From: Phycicoccus sp. M110.8
GTDB lineage: Bacteria; Actinomycetota; Actinomycetes; Actinomycetales; Dermatophilaceae
Reading direction: 5' to 3'
DNA: 64,000 bases
NCBI RefSeq assembly: GCF_032464895.1
Contig: NZ_JAWDIC010000004.1
Location: 310,001 to 374,000 of the forward strand
Below the pieces are notes generated by a model, which saw only the letters and a list, made by a program, of their open reading frames with translations, did not search any database and was not told the origin of the DNA. This document shows, piece by piece, positions 9,079 through 17,015 of the stretch. A program made the translations under genes and the position numbers. The first letter of the stretch is position 1; the number at the start of each line of letters is the position of its first letter.

Positions 9079-9210
9079 CGAGTCCTCCTTGTGGTGCGAG
9101 TGGCGCCTGCGCGCCGGAGGTCTGGGGCTGGCCCTGCCGTAGGCGCGCCCGCTCGGGGCGCTGGCCGGGAGTACCCTCCGCCTGCCGGGGCGAAACGGGG
9201 CCGGCTTTCG

Positions 9211-9852
9211 CTACAGGGCCGCAGCGGCGACCGACAGGTCTGCCACGAGGGCCGTGTAGTCCTGCTCGCGAGTCCGCGACCGGAGCACCGCCGAGGGGTG
9301 CACGGTGGTCACGACTGCCTCCGGCGGCTCGGGGAGGGGCAGCCGTTCGAGCGGCCAGGGCATCACCATGCCCCTGACCGCACCCACCCGGAGCGAGGGC
9401 CCGTGCACCGCCTGTCCCGCCGTCGCCCCCAGCAGGACGACGACCTGCGGCGCCACGCGCTCCAGCTCGGCGAGCAGCCAGGGCCCGCAGGCCGCAACCT
9501 GCCAGCGCGCAGGGGACTCGTGGATCCTGCGCTTGCCGCGCGTCGTGAACCGGAAGTGCTTGACCGCGTTGGTGCGGTAGACGACCTCGCGGGCGATGCC
9601 CGCCTCGTCGAGGGCGCGGTCAAGGAGGTGCCCTGCAGGGCCGACGAAGGGCTCGCCTGCGCGGTCCTCCTGATCACCCGGCTGCTCGCCGACGACGACG
9701 AGGGGCGCGTCGACCGCGCCGGCTCCCGGCACCGGTTGCGTCGCGTGCTCCCAGAGGTCACAGCCGCGACAGTCGTGGAGGGCGTCCCGCAGGGCGGGGA
9801 GTCCACCGTGCGCGGGCACCCACGGTGCTGCGCCCGCGTCGTCACGCGGCAC
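9211..9852 (-). CDS. udgX: UdgX-type uracil-DNA glycosylase
   Basis: A 213-aa protein of the family 4-like uracil-DNA glycosylase superfamily. Motif A reads GEQPGDQED at residues 55-63, C28/C31 and later cysteines could hold a 4Fe-4S cluster, and the R-loop KRRIHESP at 107-114 contains His111. In Mycobacterium smegmatis UdgX the equivalent GEQPGDQED and KRRIH motifs allow the enzyme to bond covalently to the abasic site left after uracil removal. Motif B appears as VHPSAVLR near 190. Presence of both signatures makes UdgX a much better call than a general family 4 enzyme. It stands alone between small stress genes. Confidence 0.87.
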   Translation of the reverse strand: MPRDDAGAAPWVPAHGGLPALRDALHDCRGCDLWEHATQPVPGAGAVDAPLVVVGEQPGDQEDRAGEPFVGPAGHLLDRALDEAGIAREVVYRTNAVKHFRFTTRGKRRIHESPARWQVAACGPWLLAELERVAPQVVVLLGATAGQAVHGPSLRVGAVRGMVMPWPLERLPLPEPPEAVVTTVHPSAVLRSRTREQDYTALVADLSVAAAAL

Positions 9853-9909
9853 GCGGCACCGACCTGTCGGGCCGGTGCGCCTGCCGACGCGCGCCCAGTG
9901 CAGGCACCG

Positions 9910-10176
9910 TCAGGCGTACCACCGCGGGCACTCGCTGGGTGTGCCGCCGGCAGCACAGACCTGCGCCACCTCCGCGAAGGAGAGGAACTGGCGGTTCGTC
10001 GGCAGGTCGGCAAGCTGCCAGAGGAGCTGCCCGGACCCGTGCTGGTGCACGAGCGCGGCGAGCAGCTGGTCGCCGCGAGCCGGTAGGAAGTCCGTCCCCA
10101 GCGCCCGCTCGAGTGAGGCCGCGAGGTCGGTCGTCGGAAGGGGACGCGTTCTCGTGGGATCCACCTGGATGGTCAT
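9910..10176 (-). CDS. DUF2795-like small protein
   Basis: An 88-aa protein. I chose the ATG at 10176 because a GGAG Shine-Dalgarno sequence lies upstream and the longer frame adds an unlikely Arg-rich leader. The pattern LERALGTDFLPARGDQLL, a gap, then LPTNRQFLSFAEVAQVC resembles DUF2795 proteins, where one or two such units form a small helical fold of unknown function. It lies next to the sigma-factor gene but on the opposite strand; the 259-nt intergenic region (10177-10435) carries one LacI-type half-perfect palindrome. Confidence 0.55.
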   Translation of the reverse strand: MTIQVDPTRTRPLPTTDLAASLERALGTDFLPARGDQLLAALVHQHGSGQLLWQLADLPTNRQFLSFAEVAQVCAAGGTPSECPRWYA

Positions 10177-10335
10177 GCTGCTGCTCCTGCCCGCCCCGCG
10201 GAGCCCCCGCGGGGCCACCGATCTCAACGGTGTCATGCCCACTTCCGCGGGCTCGCAAACCCATGGCCAGGCATGGACTTGGTATGGCTCCGGTCAGCTC
10301 CAGCACGAACCGGTCGGCGGCGAGCCGCTGCTGGG

Positions 10336-10347
10336 AGAAGCGCTTCG
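10336..10347. promoter_or_regulatory. LacI-type palindrome before the sigma-factor gene
   Basis: AGAAGCGCTTCG differs in one base from the pair before the heptose operon. It lies 89 nt upstream of the sigma-factor GTG and 160 nt upstream of the DUF2795 gene. The rest of 10177-10435 shows no gene. Confidence 0.45.
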
Positions 10348-10435
10348 AGTTGTGGGGGGAAGAACTTCGTGTTTGGGTCGGAGCAGGCAGAACGGTCCAA
10401 CCACGGCGCCGGGTCCCTGCCCGAAGGAGAGCGCC

Positions 10436-11245
10436 GTGGACACCACGTCGCCGTACCCCCTCTCCCTGCCCCCCTCACCTGACAGCGGGGAGCGCTCGGC
10501 CCACGTCCGGGCCGAGGACCTCCTCGTCGAGATGTCCGTGACCCGATCGCTCGCCCGCCGGCGCAGCCTTGAGACCGAGGTGCTGGCCCTCACCTGGGAC
10601 CTCGCAGACCAGGCCGCCCGTCGGTACCACGGGCGGGGTGTCGACGACGAGGACCTCCAGCAGGTCGCCCGCCTCGCGCTGCTCAAGGCCATCCGTCGCT
10701 ACCGACCCGGCCTGGGTGCCTGCTTCCCAGCCTTCGCCGTGCCCACGATCACCGGCGAGGTCAAGCGGCACTTCCGCGACTGCGGCTGGGCGGTGCGTCC
10801 ACCCCGACGCCTGCAGGAGCGGCGGGTCACCCTCGCCCGGCAGGAGGAGACCCTCCGGCAGGAGCTGCAGCGTGAGCCGACGCTCGCCGAGCTCGCGGGT
10901 CGGGCCGGCCTCAGCTGTGACGACGTGCGGGAGGTCATGGCCGCCGCCAGCGGCTACAGCACCACGTCACTCGACGGCTCCGCGGCGGGAGGCGACTCAC
11001 GGGTCGAGGTGCCCGACCCCCATGACCCCTGCGCCGCCCTCGAGGAGCGCGAGGCCCTGCGCTGGGCCATGCGCAGCCTGACGGAGCAGGAGCTGGAGGT
11101 GCTGCGGCTGCGGTTCGCCGAGGACCTCACCCAGTCCCAGATCGGCCACCGCATCGGCGTCAGCCAGATGCAGGTCTCGCGCCTGCTGGCGGGCATCCTG
11201 GGCCGGCTCCGTGCGGCCATGACGACAGAGGAAGCCGTTGCCTGA
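10436..11245 (+). CDS. SigB/SigF/SigG-family RNA polymerase sigma factor
   Basis: A 269-aa sigma-70 protein. The GTG start is preceded by GAAGGAG at good spacing. Region 2 is recognised by VDDEDLQQVARLALLKAIRR and the following TITGEVKRHFRD (-10 binding), region 3 by REPTLAELAGRAGL and region 4 by LRLRFAEDLTQSQIGHRIGV with the helix-turn-helix SQMQVSRLL. The short length without region 1 and the GEVKRHFRD sequence are typical of the SigB/F/G stress and development group in actinobacteria. No anti-sigma factor gene is adjacent, so control may be through partners elsewhere. cinA follows with an 8-nt overlap. Confidence 0.87.
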   Translation: MDTTSPYPLSLPPSPDSGERSAHVRAEDLLVEMSVTRSLARRRSLETEVLALTWDLADQAARRYHGRGVDDEDLQQVARLALLKAIRRYRPGLGACFPAFAVPTITGEVKRHFRDCGWAVRPPRRLQERRVTLARQEETLRQELQREPTLAELAGRAGLSCDDVREVMAAASGYSTTSLDGSAAGGDSRVEVPDPHDPCAALEEREALRWAMRSLTEQELEVLRLRFAEDLTQSQIGHRIGVSQMQVSRLLAGILGRLRAAMTTEEAVA

Positions 11246-11867
11246 CACCACACCCCAGACGGAGGACCGGGTGCTGCCCCACGCCGACGAACGCCGGGGA
11301 CCGGCACCGCTGCCGGTCGCCGGCGAGCTGCCCGTGACGCCACCTGCCCCGGCGGGAGAGCGCGCGCCGCAGGCGGAGGAAGTGGCGCGGCCGACCGCCG
11401 ACCCGTCGCAGCGGGCCGAGGAGGTGGCAAAGCTGGCGTCCGGCTCGGGCCGCAGCGTCGCCGTCGCCGAGTCCCTCACCGCGGGCGCCCTCAGCAGCGC
11501 GCTCGGCGCGGCCCCGGACTCCTCGGCCTGGTTCCGCGGCGGTGTCGTCGCCTACGCCAGCGAGGTGAAGCACACGCTGTTGCAGGTGCCCGAGGGCCCC
11601 GTCGTGAGCGAGCAGGCAGCGGTCGCGATGGCGGAGACGACGGCGGACCTGCTGGGTGCGGACGTCGCGCTCGGGGTCACCGGCGCTGGTGGACCCGACC
11701 CGCAGGACGGGCAGCCGGCCGGGACCGTGTGGCTGGCGGTCTGCGTGGGGCAGCACACGACTACGGAGTGCCGGAGGTTCCCCGGGGGCCCGGAAGACGT
11801 CGTGCAGCAGACCGTGCTGCGCGGGCTGGCCCTCCTGCAGCAGGCGCTCGCCACCGCCGCGGGCTAG
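11238..11867 (+). CDS. pncC: CinA C-terminal domain / nicotinamide-nucleotide amidase (PncC-like)
   Basis: About 209 aa if the TTG overlapping the sigma-factor stop is used; a GTG at about 11270 is also possible. The N-terminal 50 residues are Pro/Ala-rich and probably disordered. The domain from about residue 60 carries VAVAESLTAGALSSALG, GGVVAYASEVKHTLL and GVTGAGGPDPQDGQPAGTVW, the conserved blocks of the stand-alone CinA C-terminal amidohydrolase, which deamidates nicotinamide mononucleotide for NAD salvage. It is translationally coupled to the sigma factor, so it may be induced together with stress transcription. Confidence 0.85.
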   Translation: MPDTTPQTEDRVLPHADERRGPAPLPVAGELPVTPPAPAGERAPQAEEVARPTADPSQRAEEVAKLASGSGRSVAVAESLTAGALSSALGAAPDSSAWFRGGVVAYASEVKHTLLQVPEGPVVSEQAAVAMAETTADLLGADVALGVTGAGGPDPQDGQPAGTVWLAVCVGQHTTTECRRFPGGPEDVVQQTVLRGLALLQQALATAAG

Positions 11868-11872
11868 CCCGG

Positions 11873-11888
11873 CCGGCCTCGCGGCCGG
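11873..11888. terminator. Hairpin between convergent genes
   Basis: CCGGCC-tcgc-GGCCGG forms a 6-bp GC stem with a 4-nt loop 6 nt after the cinA stop, between it and the convergent ANTAR gene. No T-run follows, as is common in high-GC actinobacteria. Confidence 0.5.
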
Positions 11889-11936
11889 TCGCTGGCAACC
11901 CTCGGTCGCGTGCGGCCTGACGCAGCGTGGGTCTGC

Positions 11937-12683
11937 TCAGCCGGCGGCCGCGGTCCCGGACGCGGGCTGCCCGGTCCGACGCGGCTCGGGCAGCTCACCG
12001 GTCTGCTCGACCTGGGCGGCCACCTCGCGCAGCTTGCGGTTGAGGCGTTGGCTGGTGGCCCGCAGCAGGTCGAAGGCCTCCTCGGACGTGACCAGCCGAC
12101 GGGCCATGATGATGCCGATCGCTGTGCCGATCTGGCGGCTGCTCGACAGGGCTGCCTCGAAGTTCGAGGAGTCCTGGACGCGCAGCGCGTGCTCGACCGA
12201 CAGGGAGGCGAAGGGGGCCAGTACGGAGGCGACGTCCACCGCCTCGTCGCCGAAGGCGTCCGCGTCCCGGGTGTAGAAGTTGAGCGCCGCGAGGTCGCTG
12301 CCCGTGACCGTGAGCCGGACGGAGAGCATGCTGTGCACGCCGGTGCGCTCCACGCAGCTGGGCCCGAACACCGGCCATCGGTCGTCGCCCTCGAGGTCCC
12401 CGGTGAGCTCGACGCCCTCGCTGGCGGCGTCCAGGCAGGGTCCCTCGCCCACGGCGTACTGCAGGGCGTCCACCTGCTCGGGCAGCGGGTCGCTGGCTGC
12501 CAACGTGCGCGGCGGGTGCTGGGCGCGGATGAGGGTGAGCCCGCAGTGCTCGGTGCCCGGAAGTATGCGTGCACCGAAGCGCACCACCCTGCCCGGTTCG
12601 ATGGCACCGCTGGTCGCTGAGGTGAGGACCGCCCCGATCTCGGCGAAGTGCGCGCCGAGCGAGGCGGCTGCTGCTGAGCCCAT
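11937..12683 (-). CDS. GAF-ANTAR RNA-binding regulator
   Basis: About 248 aa from the ATG at 12683; a GTG four codons upstream is an alternative. The N-terminal two thirds are a GAF-like sensor fold with VGEGPCLDAA and WPVFGPSC, common in actinobacterial GAF-ANTAR proteins. The C-terminal 60 residues (IGTAIGIIMARRLVTSEEAF then LLRATSQRLNRKLREVAAQV) match the ANTAR three-helix domain, which binds paired hairpins in nascent RNA and prevents termination. No histidine kinase or response-regulator receiver is attached, so the signal is probably sensed by the GAF domain. The target transcripts are unknown. Confidence 0.85.
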   Translation of the reverse strand: MGSAAAASLGAHFAEIGAVLTSATSGAIEPGRVVRFGARILPGTEHCGLTLIRAQHPPRTLAASDPLPEQVDALQYAVGEGPCLDAASEGVELTGDLEGDDRWPVFGPSCVERTGVHSMLSVRLTVTGSDLAALNFYTRDADAFGDEAVDVASVLAPFASLSVEHALRVQDSSNFEAALSSSRQIGTAIGIIMARRLVTSEEAFDLLRATSQRLNRKLREVAAQVEQTGELPEPRRTGQPASGTAAAG

Positions 12684-12882
12684 CTCTCTGGTCACTGGCC
12701 ACCCGTCCTGTGGTCGAATGCCGAGGCGTCCTGCCGGTGCGGAGTGCCTCGGCCTGGGACTGCCCACGGTAGTCGCCTACGGACGTTTGGTGCAGGTCGT
12801 GACGGTCTGCCCCCGGTCAGCAGCTGCCTGGGAACGGGCGGACGGACGGGCGTCCTCGCTGGTCGGCAGGGGAGTCAGCCGG

Positions 12883-13551
12883 TCAGGCGTCCTCGAGACG
12901 GCTGTTCGCTTCGTGAGACGCGGATGCCAACCGCCGCACCGCCTCGTGCTCCGAGACACGGTGCGCCGCCATGATGAGGCCGACGGCACGCCCGAGCTCG
13001 CGCTCCTCGTCGAGCCGGTCGCGCAGCGCGTCGGCGTTCTCGCGCCGCTCCACCGCGGTCAGGGCCACCGAGGCGAACCCGGCGAGCAGGGCGGCCTGGT
13101 CGGCGACGGCCTCGGTGAACACGCCCACCTCGTCACTGAACAGGTTGAGCGCGGACCGGCTGCGGCCCTCGGTGAGCAGCTGGTACCCCAGCATGCCGCG
13201 CACCGGCGTCCGGTCGAGCACGAGCTCGGCGAGTCGTGGCCAGGTGCTGCGGCCGGCGATGTCGGGGTCCCGCTGCACCGAGTCCTGCTCGATGCTGTCC
13301 AGGCACGGACCCTCGCCCGCCTCGGTCTCGAGGCGGTCCATGAGCCGGGCGACGTCGTCGTTCGCCGCCCGCGTCACGAGGGACTCATCGGGCCGCAGGC
13401 TGGCCAGGCTCACGTGGTCGGCTCCCGGCACGGTGCGGGCGACCAGCGCGACGATCTCGTCGAGCACGGCGGCGGAGTCGTCGCCGCGGTAGACCCGTTC
13501 CGCCACGGCCCGGAAGGCGCGGGTGGCGTCGGGTGGGAAGGGGAGGGACAT
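12883..13551 (-). CDS. GAF-ANTAR RNA-binding regulator (second copy)
   Basis: A 222-aa paralogue of the protein encoded at 11937-12683. The GAF part has GEGPCLDSIEQDSVQ and GMLGYQLLTEGRSRSALNLF; the ANTAR domain reads ELGRAVGLIMAAHRVSEHEA followed by VRRLASASHEANSRLEDA. It is transcribed away from the sugar importer at 13776, and three LacI-type palindromes stand in the divergent promoter region. Having two GAF-ANTAR genes side by side, separated by about 200 nt, suggests duplication. Sensor ligand and RNA targets cannot be read from sequence. Confidence 0.85.
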   Translation of the reverse strand: MSLPFPPDATRAFRAVAERVYRGDDSAAVLDEIVALVARTVPGADHVSLASLRPDESLVTRAANDDVARLMDRLETEAGEGPCLDSIEQDSVQRDPDIAGRSTWPRLAELVLDRTPVRGMLGYQLLTEGRSRSALNLFSDEVGVFTEAVADQAALLAGFASVALTAVERRENADALRDRLDEERELGRAVGLIMAAHRVSEHEAVRRLASASHEANSRLEDA

Positions 13552-13663
13552 GGTGACACTTCCGTCGGGTGCGAGCGTCCTCGGTGCCTGGTCTCGACCC
13601 GGCCGCTCGACCCCCCATTCGACACGACCGGCTGCTCCAGCGCCACCCGGCCACCTGGTCGCG

Positions 13664-13708
13664 AGAAGCGTTCCCCCGAGAAGCGTTTCTCCGGCGAGAA
13701 GCGTTTCT
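13664..13708. promoter_or_regulatory. Triple LacI-type operator before the sugar importer
   Basis: Three related sites follow in series: AGAAGCGTTCCC (13664), AGAAGCGTTTCT (13679) and AGAAGCGTTTCT (13697), spaced 15 and 18 bp. They lie 68 nt or more upstream of the binding-protein gene and 113 nt or more from the divergent ANTAR gene. A LacI-family repressor is the expected ligand. Confidence 0.6.
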
Positions 13709-13775
13709 CCGACGACAAGCGGGGTAAGCGGCTCTCGGGTGCCGCCGCCGGGGCGGCATGAGGAGGAGTGCGCGC

Positions 13776-15146
13776 ATGACGGTTCGACGGACGACCACGG
13801 CCCTGGTGCTGGTCTCGGCCCTGGCCACCGGTGCCTGTGCCGGGGTCGGCTCGAAGGGCAACGACTCCGGCGGGAGCTCGGGCGGCGCCGCCGAAGGCAA
13901 GCCCTCGGGGAGCCTGAACATCATGGGGTTCGGCGGGGAGGACGAGGTGGCGCAGGCGCGCATCACCGCCTTCCAGCAGGCGTACCCCCAGGTGAAGGTG
14001 ACCCACAACAAGGGCGACTTCGACGCCCAGCAGTTCCTCACGGCGCTGTCGAGCGGCAACCCGCCCGACCTCGTCTACATGGACCGCAACCTGATCGGCA
14101 CGTATGCCGCGAAGGGCGTCGTCGAGCCGCTCACCGACTGCGTCAAGCAGCAGTCGATCGACACGAGCCAGTACCGCCCGGCGGCCATGCGGTCGGTGAC
14201 GTACAAGAACACCGTCTACGGCATCCCGGAGTTCTACATCGTCCAGGTCAACCTCGTCGACGCGAAGTCGCTGCAGCAGGCCGGCGTGGACCCCTCCGCG
14301 ATCCAGACCAAGGACTGGGGGGCGCTGGAGAAGACCGCGACGCAGCTCTACAAGCACTCGGGCAACAAGATCCAGCGGGTCGGTTACGACCCCAAGCTCC
14401 CCGACTCGTTCCCGCTGTGGGCGCTCATCAACGGCGCCCAGCTGGTCAAGGAGGACGGCTCGCCGAACCTCGACGACCCCAAGGCCGTCGAGGCGCTCGA
14501 CTACGGCGTGAAGCTGGTCAAGGACCAGGGTGGCTGGACGAGCTTCAAGGCGTTCCGCGACTCCTTCGACATCTTCGGCGACACCAACCCGCTCACCAAG
14601 GGCACGATCACCGCGTTCCCCATGGAGAACTGGTACGTCAACGTGCTGCGCGACTCCATCCCCGCCGGGCTGAAGCTGGCGGCCACGCAGATCACCGACC
14701 GCTCCGGCAACCCGGTCAGCACGCTGGGGGGCTCCACCTGGGCCATCCCGAAGGGCGCCAAGAACCCGACGGCCGCGTGCGCCTGGATGAAGACGATGAC
14801 GTCGACCGAGACGTGGATGAAGGCCGCCGACGCGCGGATCGCCAAGGTGCAGAAGGACAAGAGCTTCTTCACCGGCCTGTTCACCGCGAACACCAAGGCG
14901 GACGAGCAGATCCGTGCCAAGTACCTCAAGGCCGCGCCCGACCCGGGCTTCGACCAGGCCATCAAGGAGTTCTACGCGACGCTGGACAAGGCGAGCGCGC
15001 TCAACCCGTCTCCGGCGGGCGCCGAGATCGACGCCGCGTGGAAGAGCGCGGTGGCCCGCGCCCTCGGCGGCCAGCCCGCCCAGCAGGCCCTGGGCCAGGC
15101 CCAGAAGGAGGCGCAGGCGGCCTTCGACAAGGCCAGCCGTGGCTGA
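13776..15146 (+). CDS. Sugar ABC transporter, substrate-binding lipoprotein
   Basis: A 456-aa lipoprotein. The ATG at 13776 is preferred to 13758 because AGGAGG lies just upstream of it. The signal peptide ends in LATGAC, a lipobox with C26-27 as the lipidation site, then a Gly/Ser-rich tether. The mature part has the family 1 solute-binding fold: LNIMGFGGEDEVAQARITAF, VKVTHNKGDF, LSSGNPPDLVYMD and GGSTWAIPKGAKNPTAA. It would deliver an oligosaccharide or glycoside to the two permeases that follow by overlapping starts. LacI-type operators upstream agree with carbon-source control. The sugar is unknown. Confidence 0.88.
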   Translation: MTVRRTTTALVLVSALATGACAGVGSKGNDSGGSSGGAAEGKPSGSLNIMGFGGEDEVAQARITAFQQAYPQVKVTHNKGDFDAQQFLTALSSGNPPDLVYMDRNLIGTYAAKGVVEPLTDCVKQQSIDTSQYRPAAMRSVTYKNTVYGIPEFYIVQVNLVDAKSLQQAGVDPSAIQTKDWGALEKTATQLYKHSGNKIQRVGYDPKLPDSFPLWALINGAQLVKEDGSPNLDDPKAVEALDYGVKLVKDQGGWTSFKAFRDSFDIFGDTNPLTKGTITAFPMENWYVNVLRDSIPAGLKLAATQITDRSGNPVSTLGGSTWAIPKGAKNPTAACAWMKTMTSTETWMKAADARIAKVQKDKSFFTGLFTANTKADEQIRAKYLKAAPDPGFDQAIKEFYATLDKASALNPSPAGAEIDAAWKSAVARALGGQPAQQALGQAQKEAQAAFDKASRG

Positions 15147-16143
15147 GCTGGTCACGCCGCGACCCCCGCTCGAGGAGCCCGCGCCGGGTCCTTCCGCCTC
15201 ATCGCGGAAGGGCCCGGCGCGGGCGCGCTCCCCGCGCGGCCGCGGCACGGTGCAGGGCCGTGAGACGCGCGCAGCGCTGGCGTTCATCTCGCCCTGGATC
15301 CTCGGCTTCCTCGTCTTCACCGCGGGTCCGATGCTGGTCAGCCTGGTGCTGTCCTTCACCGACTACTCGCTCGTGGGCCAGACCCACTCGGTCGGCGTCG
15401 ACAACTACCGCCAGCTCTGGGAAGACCCCCGCGTCCGCCAGTCGCTGGCCAACACCTTCGTGTATGCCGCGCTGTTCGTGCCGATCGGCACGGTCGTGGC
15501 GCTCGGGCTGGCCATGCTGCTGGCCGGGGTGGGCCGCGCCAGCGGCTTCTTCCGGACCGCGTTCTACCTGCCGGAGATGACCCCGGCAGTTGCCGCGGCG
15601 GCGCTGTTCCTGTTGCTGCTCAACGGCCAGACGGGCTTGGTCAACACGGTGCTCGGGTGGTTCGGCATCGACGGGCCCAACTGGACGACCGACCCGGCGT
15701 GGCTCAAGCCGTCGCTCGCGGTGGTCAGCCTGTGGTCGATGGGCGGCACCATAGTCATCTACCTGGCCGCGCTGAAGAACGTGCCGCGCCAGCTGCACGA
15801 GGCGGCCATGCTCGACGGCGCCGGGCCGATCCGCCGGTTCTTCAACGTGACGCTGCCGATGATCTCGGGTGCGGTGTTCTTCACCGTCATCACGAACACC
15901 ATCGCGGCGCTGCAGATGTTCGACCAGGCGTACACGATGTTCTACGGCCCGCAGCAGAAGGCGACGGCCTCCGACGCCTCGCTCGTCTACATGGTCTACC
16001 TGTTCCAGAACGCGTTCCAGTTCTTCAAGATGGGCTTCGCGTCGGCCATGGCGTGGCTGCTGTTCGTCATCATCATGCTGATCACCGTCGTGCAGCTGCG
16101 GGTCGGCAACAGGGTCGTCTACTACGAAGGGGACACCCGGTGA
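15139..16143 (+). CDS. Sugar ABC transporter permease (MalF-type)
   Basis: A 334-aa membrane protein whose GTG overlaps the binding-protein stop by 8 nt. About 45 polar N-terminal residues precede six hydrophobic segments, beginning AALAFISPWILGFLVFTAGP. The EAA loop that docks the ATPase is EAAMLDGAGPIRRFFNVTLP in the C-terminal third. It pairs with the next permease to form the channel. No ATP-binding subunit is encoded here, so a shared ATPase of the MsiK type elsewhere in the genome is expected, as in many actinobacteria. Confidence 0.9.
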   Translation: MAELVTPRPPLEEPAPGPSASSRKGPARARSPRGRGTVQGRETRAALAFISPWILGFLVFTAGPMLVSLVLSFTDYSLVGQTHSVGVDNYRQLWEDPRVRQSLANTFVYAALFVPIGTVVALGLAMLLAGVGRASGFFRTAFYLPEMTPAVAAAALFLLLLNGQTGLVNTVLGWFGIDGPNWTTDPAWLKPSLAVVSLWSMGGTIVIYLAALKNVPRQLHEAAMLDGAGPIRRFFNVTLPMISGAVFFTVITNTIAALQMFDQAYTMFYGPQQKATASDASLVYMVYLFQNAFQFFKMGFASAMAWLLFVIIMLITVVQLRVGNRVVYYEGDTR

Positions 16144-16979
16144 CCACGCGCGTCCATCCACTGCTGCGGGCGGCATACGTCGTCCTGCTGCTGGCCGCCA
16201 CGGCCTGCTTCGTCTACCCCCTGGTGTGGCTCGTCAGCGCGTCGCTGAAGCCGAAGTCGGAGGTGTTCGACAACCGGCTCGTCCCGCGGCACGTTCAGTG
16301 GTCGAACTTCGTCCAGGTGTGGGACGCCGGCCCGGTCCTGCGGTGGCTGTCGAACTCCGTGGTCGTGGGAGTCATGGCTGCGACGACGGTGACGCTGTCG
16401 AGCGCGCTGGTCGCGTTCGGGTTCGCCTACTTCAGGTTCCGCGGGCGCGGGCTGCTCTTCGGGCTCGTGCTCTCGACCATGATGCTGCCCGGCGCGGTGA
16501 CGATGATCCCGGTGTACCTCATCTGGAACAAGCTCGGCTTCGTCGACACCCAGGTGCCGCTGTGGGGCCAGAACCTGTTCGGGACCGCGTTCTACATCTT
16601 CCTGCTGCGGCAGTTCTTCCTGGGCGTCCCGCGCGAGCTGTTCGAGGCCGCGCGCGTCGACGGCTGCTCGTACTTCGGCCTGTTCCGCCGGATCGCCCTG
16701 CCGCTGTGCCGCCCCGCGCTCGTCATCGTCTTCGTCTTCGAGCTCAAGGCGAGCTGGTCGGACCTCATGCGACCGCTCATCTACCTGCAGACGCCGGACT
16801 ACTTCACGATGCCACGCGGCCTGAAGCAGATCGTCGACGCGTACGCCCTGAGCGGCGAGTACCACTGGGAGATCGCCATGGCCGCGACGCTCATCGCGAC
16901 CGTCCCGATGATCGTGGTGTTCGCGTTCGCCCAGCGGTACATCCTCGACGGCCTCGCCACGTCGGCGAGGCAGGGCTAG
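16140..16979 (+). CDS. Sugar ABC transporter permease (MalG-type)
   Basis: A 279-aa membrane protein, GTG start overlapping the previous stop (GTGA). Six hydrophobic segments begin with LLRAAYVVLLLAATACFVYP. The EAA loop is ELFEAARVDGCSYFGLFRRI. Substrate-specific residues are not recognisable. It closes the three-gene importer operon; a bidirectional hairpin at 17001 separates it from the convergent P450 remnant. Confidence 0.9.
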   Translation: MTTRVHPLLRAAYVVLLLAATACFVYPLVWLVSASLKPKSEVFDNRLVPRHVQWSNFVQVWDAGPVLRWLSNSVVVGVMAATTVTLSSALVAFGFAYFRFRGRGLLFGLVLSTMMLPGAVTMIPVYLIWNKLGFVDTQVPLWGQNLFGTAFYIFLLRQFFLGVPRELFEAARVDGCSYFGLFRRIALPLCRPALVIVFVFELKASWSDLMRPLIYLQTPDYFTMPRGLKQIVDAYALSGEYHWEIAMAATLIATVPMIVVFAFAQRYILDGLATSARQG

Positions 16980-17000
16980 CAACCGAACCCGTGCCGCGGG

Positions 17001-17015
17001 GCCGGGTCACCCGGC
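17001..17015. terminator. Hairpin between importer and P450
   Basis: GCCGGG-tca-CCCGGC, 22 nt after the permease stop and overlapping the last codons of the convergent P450 frame; a plausible bidirectional terminator. Confidence 0.5.
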
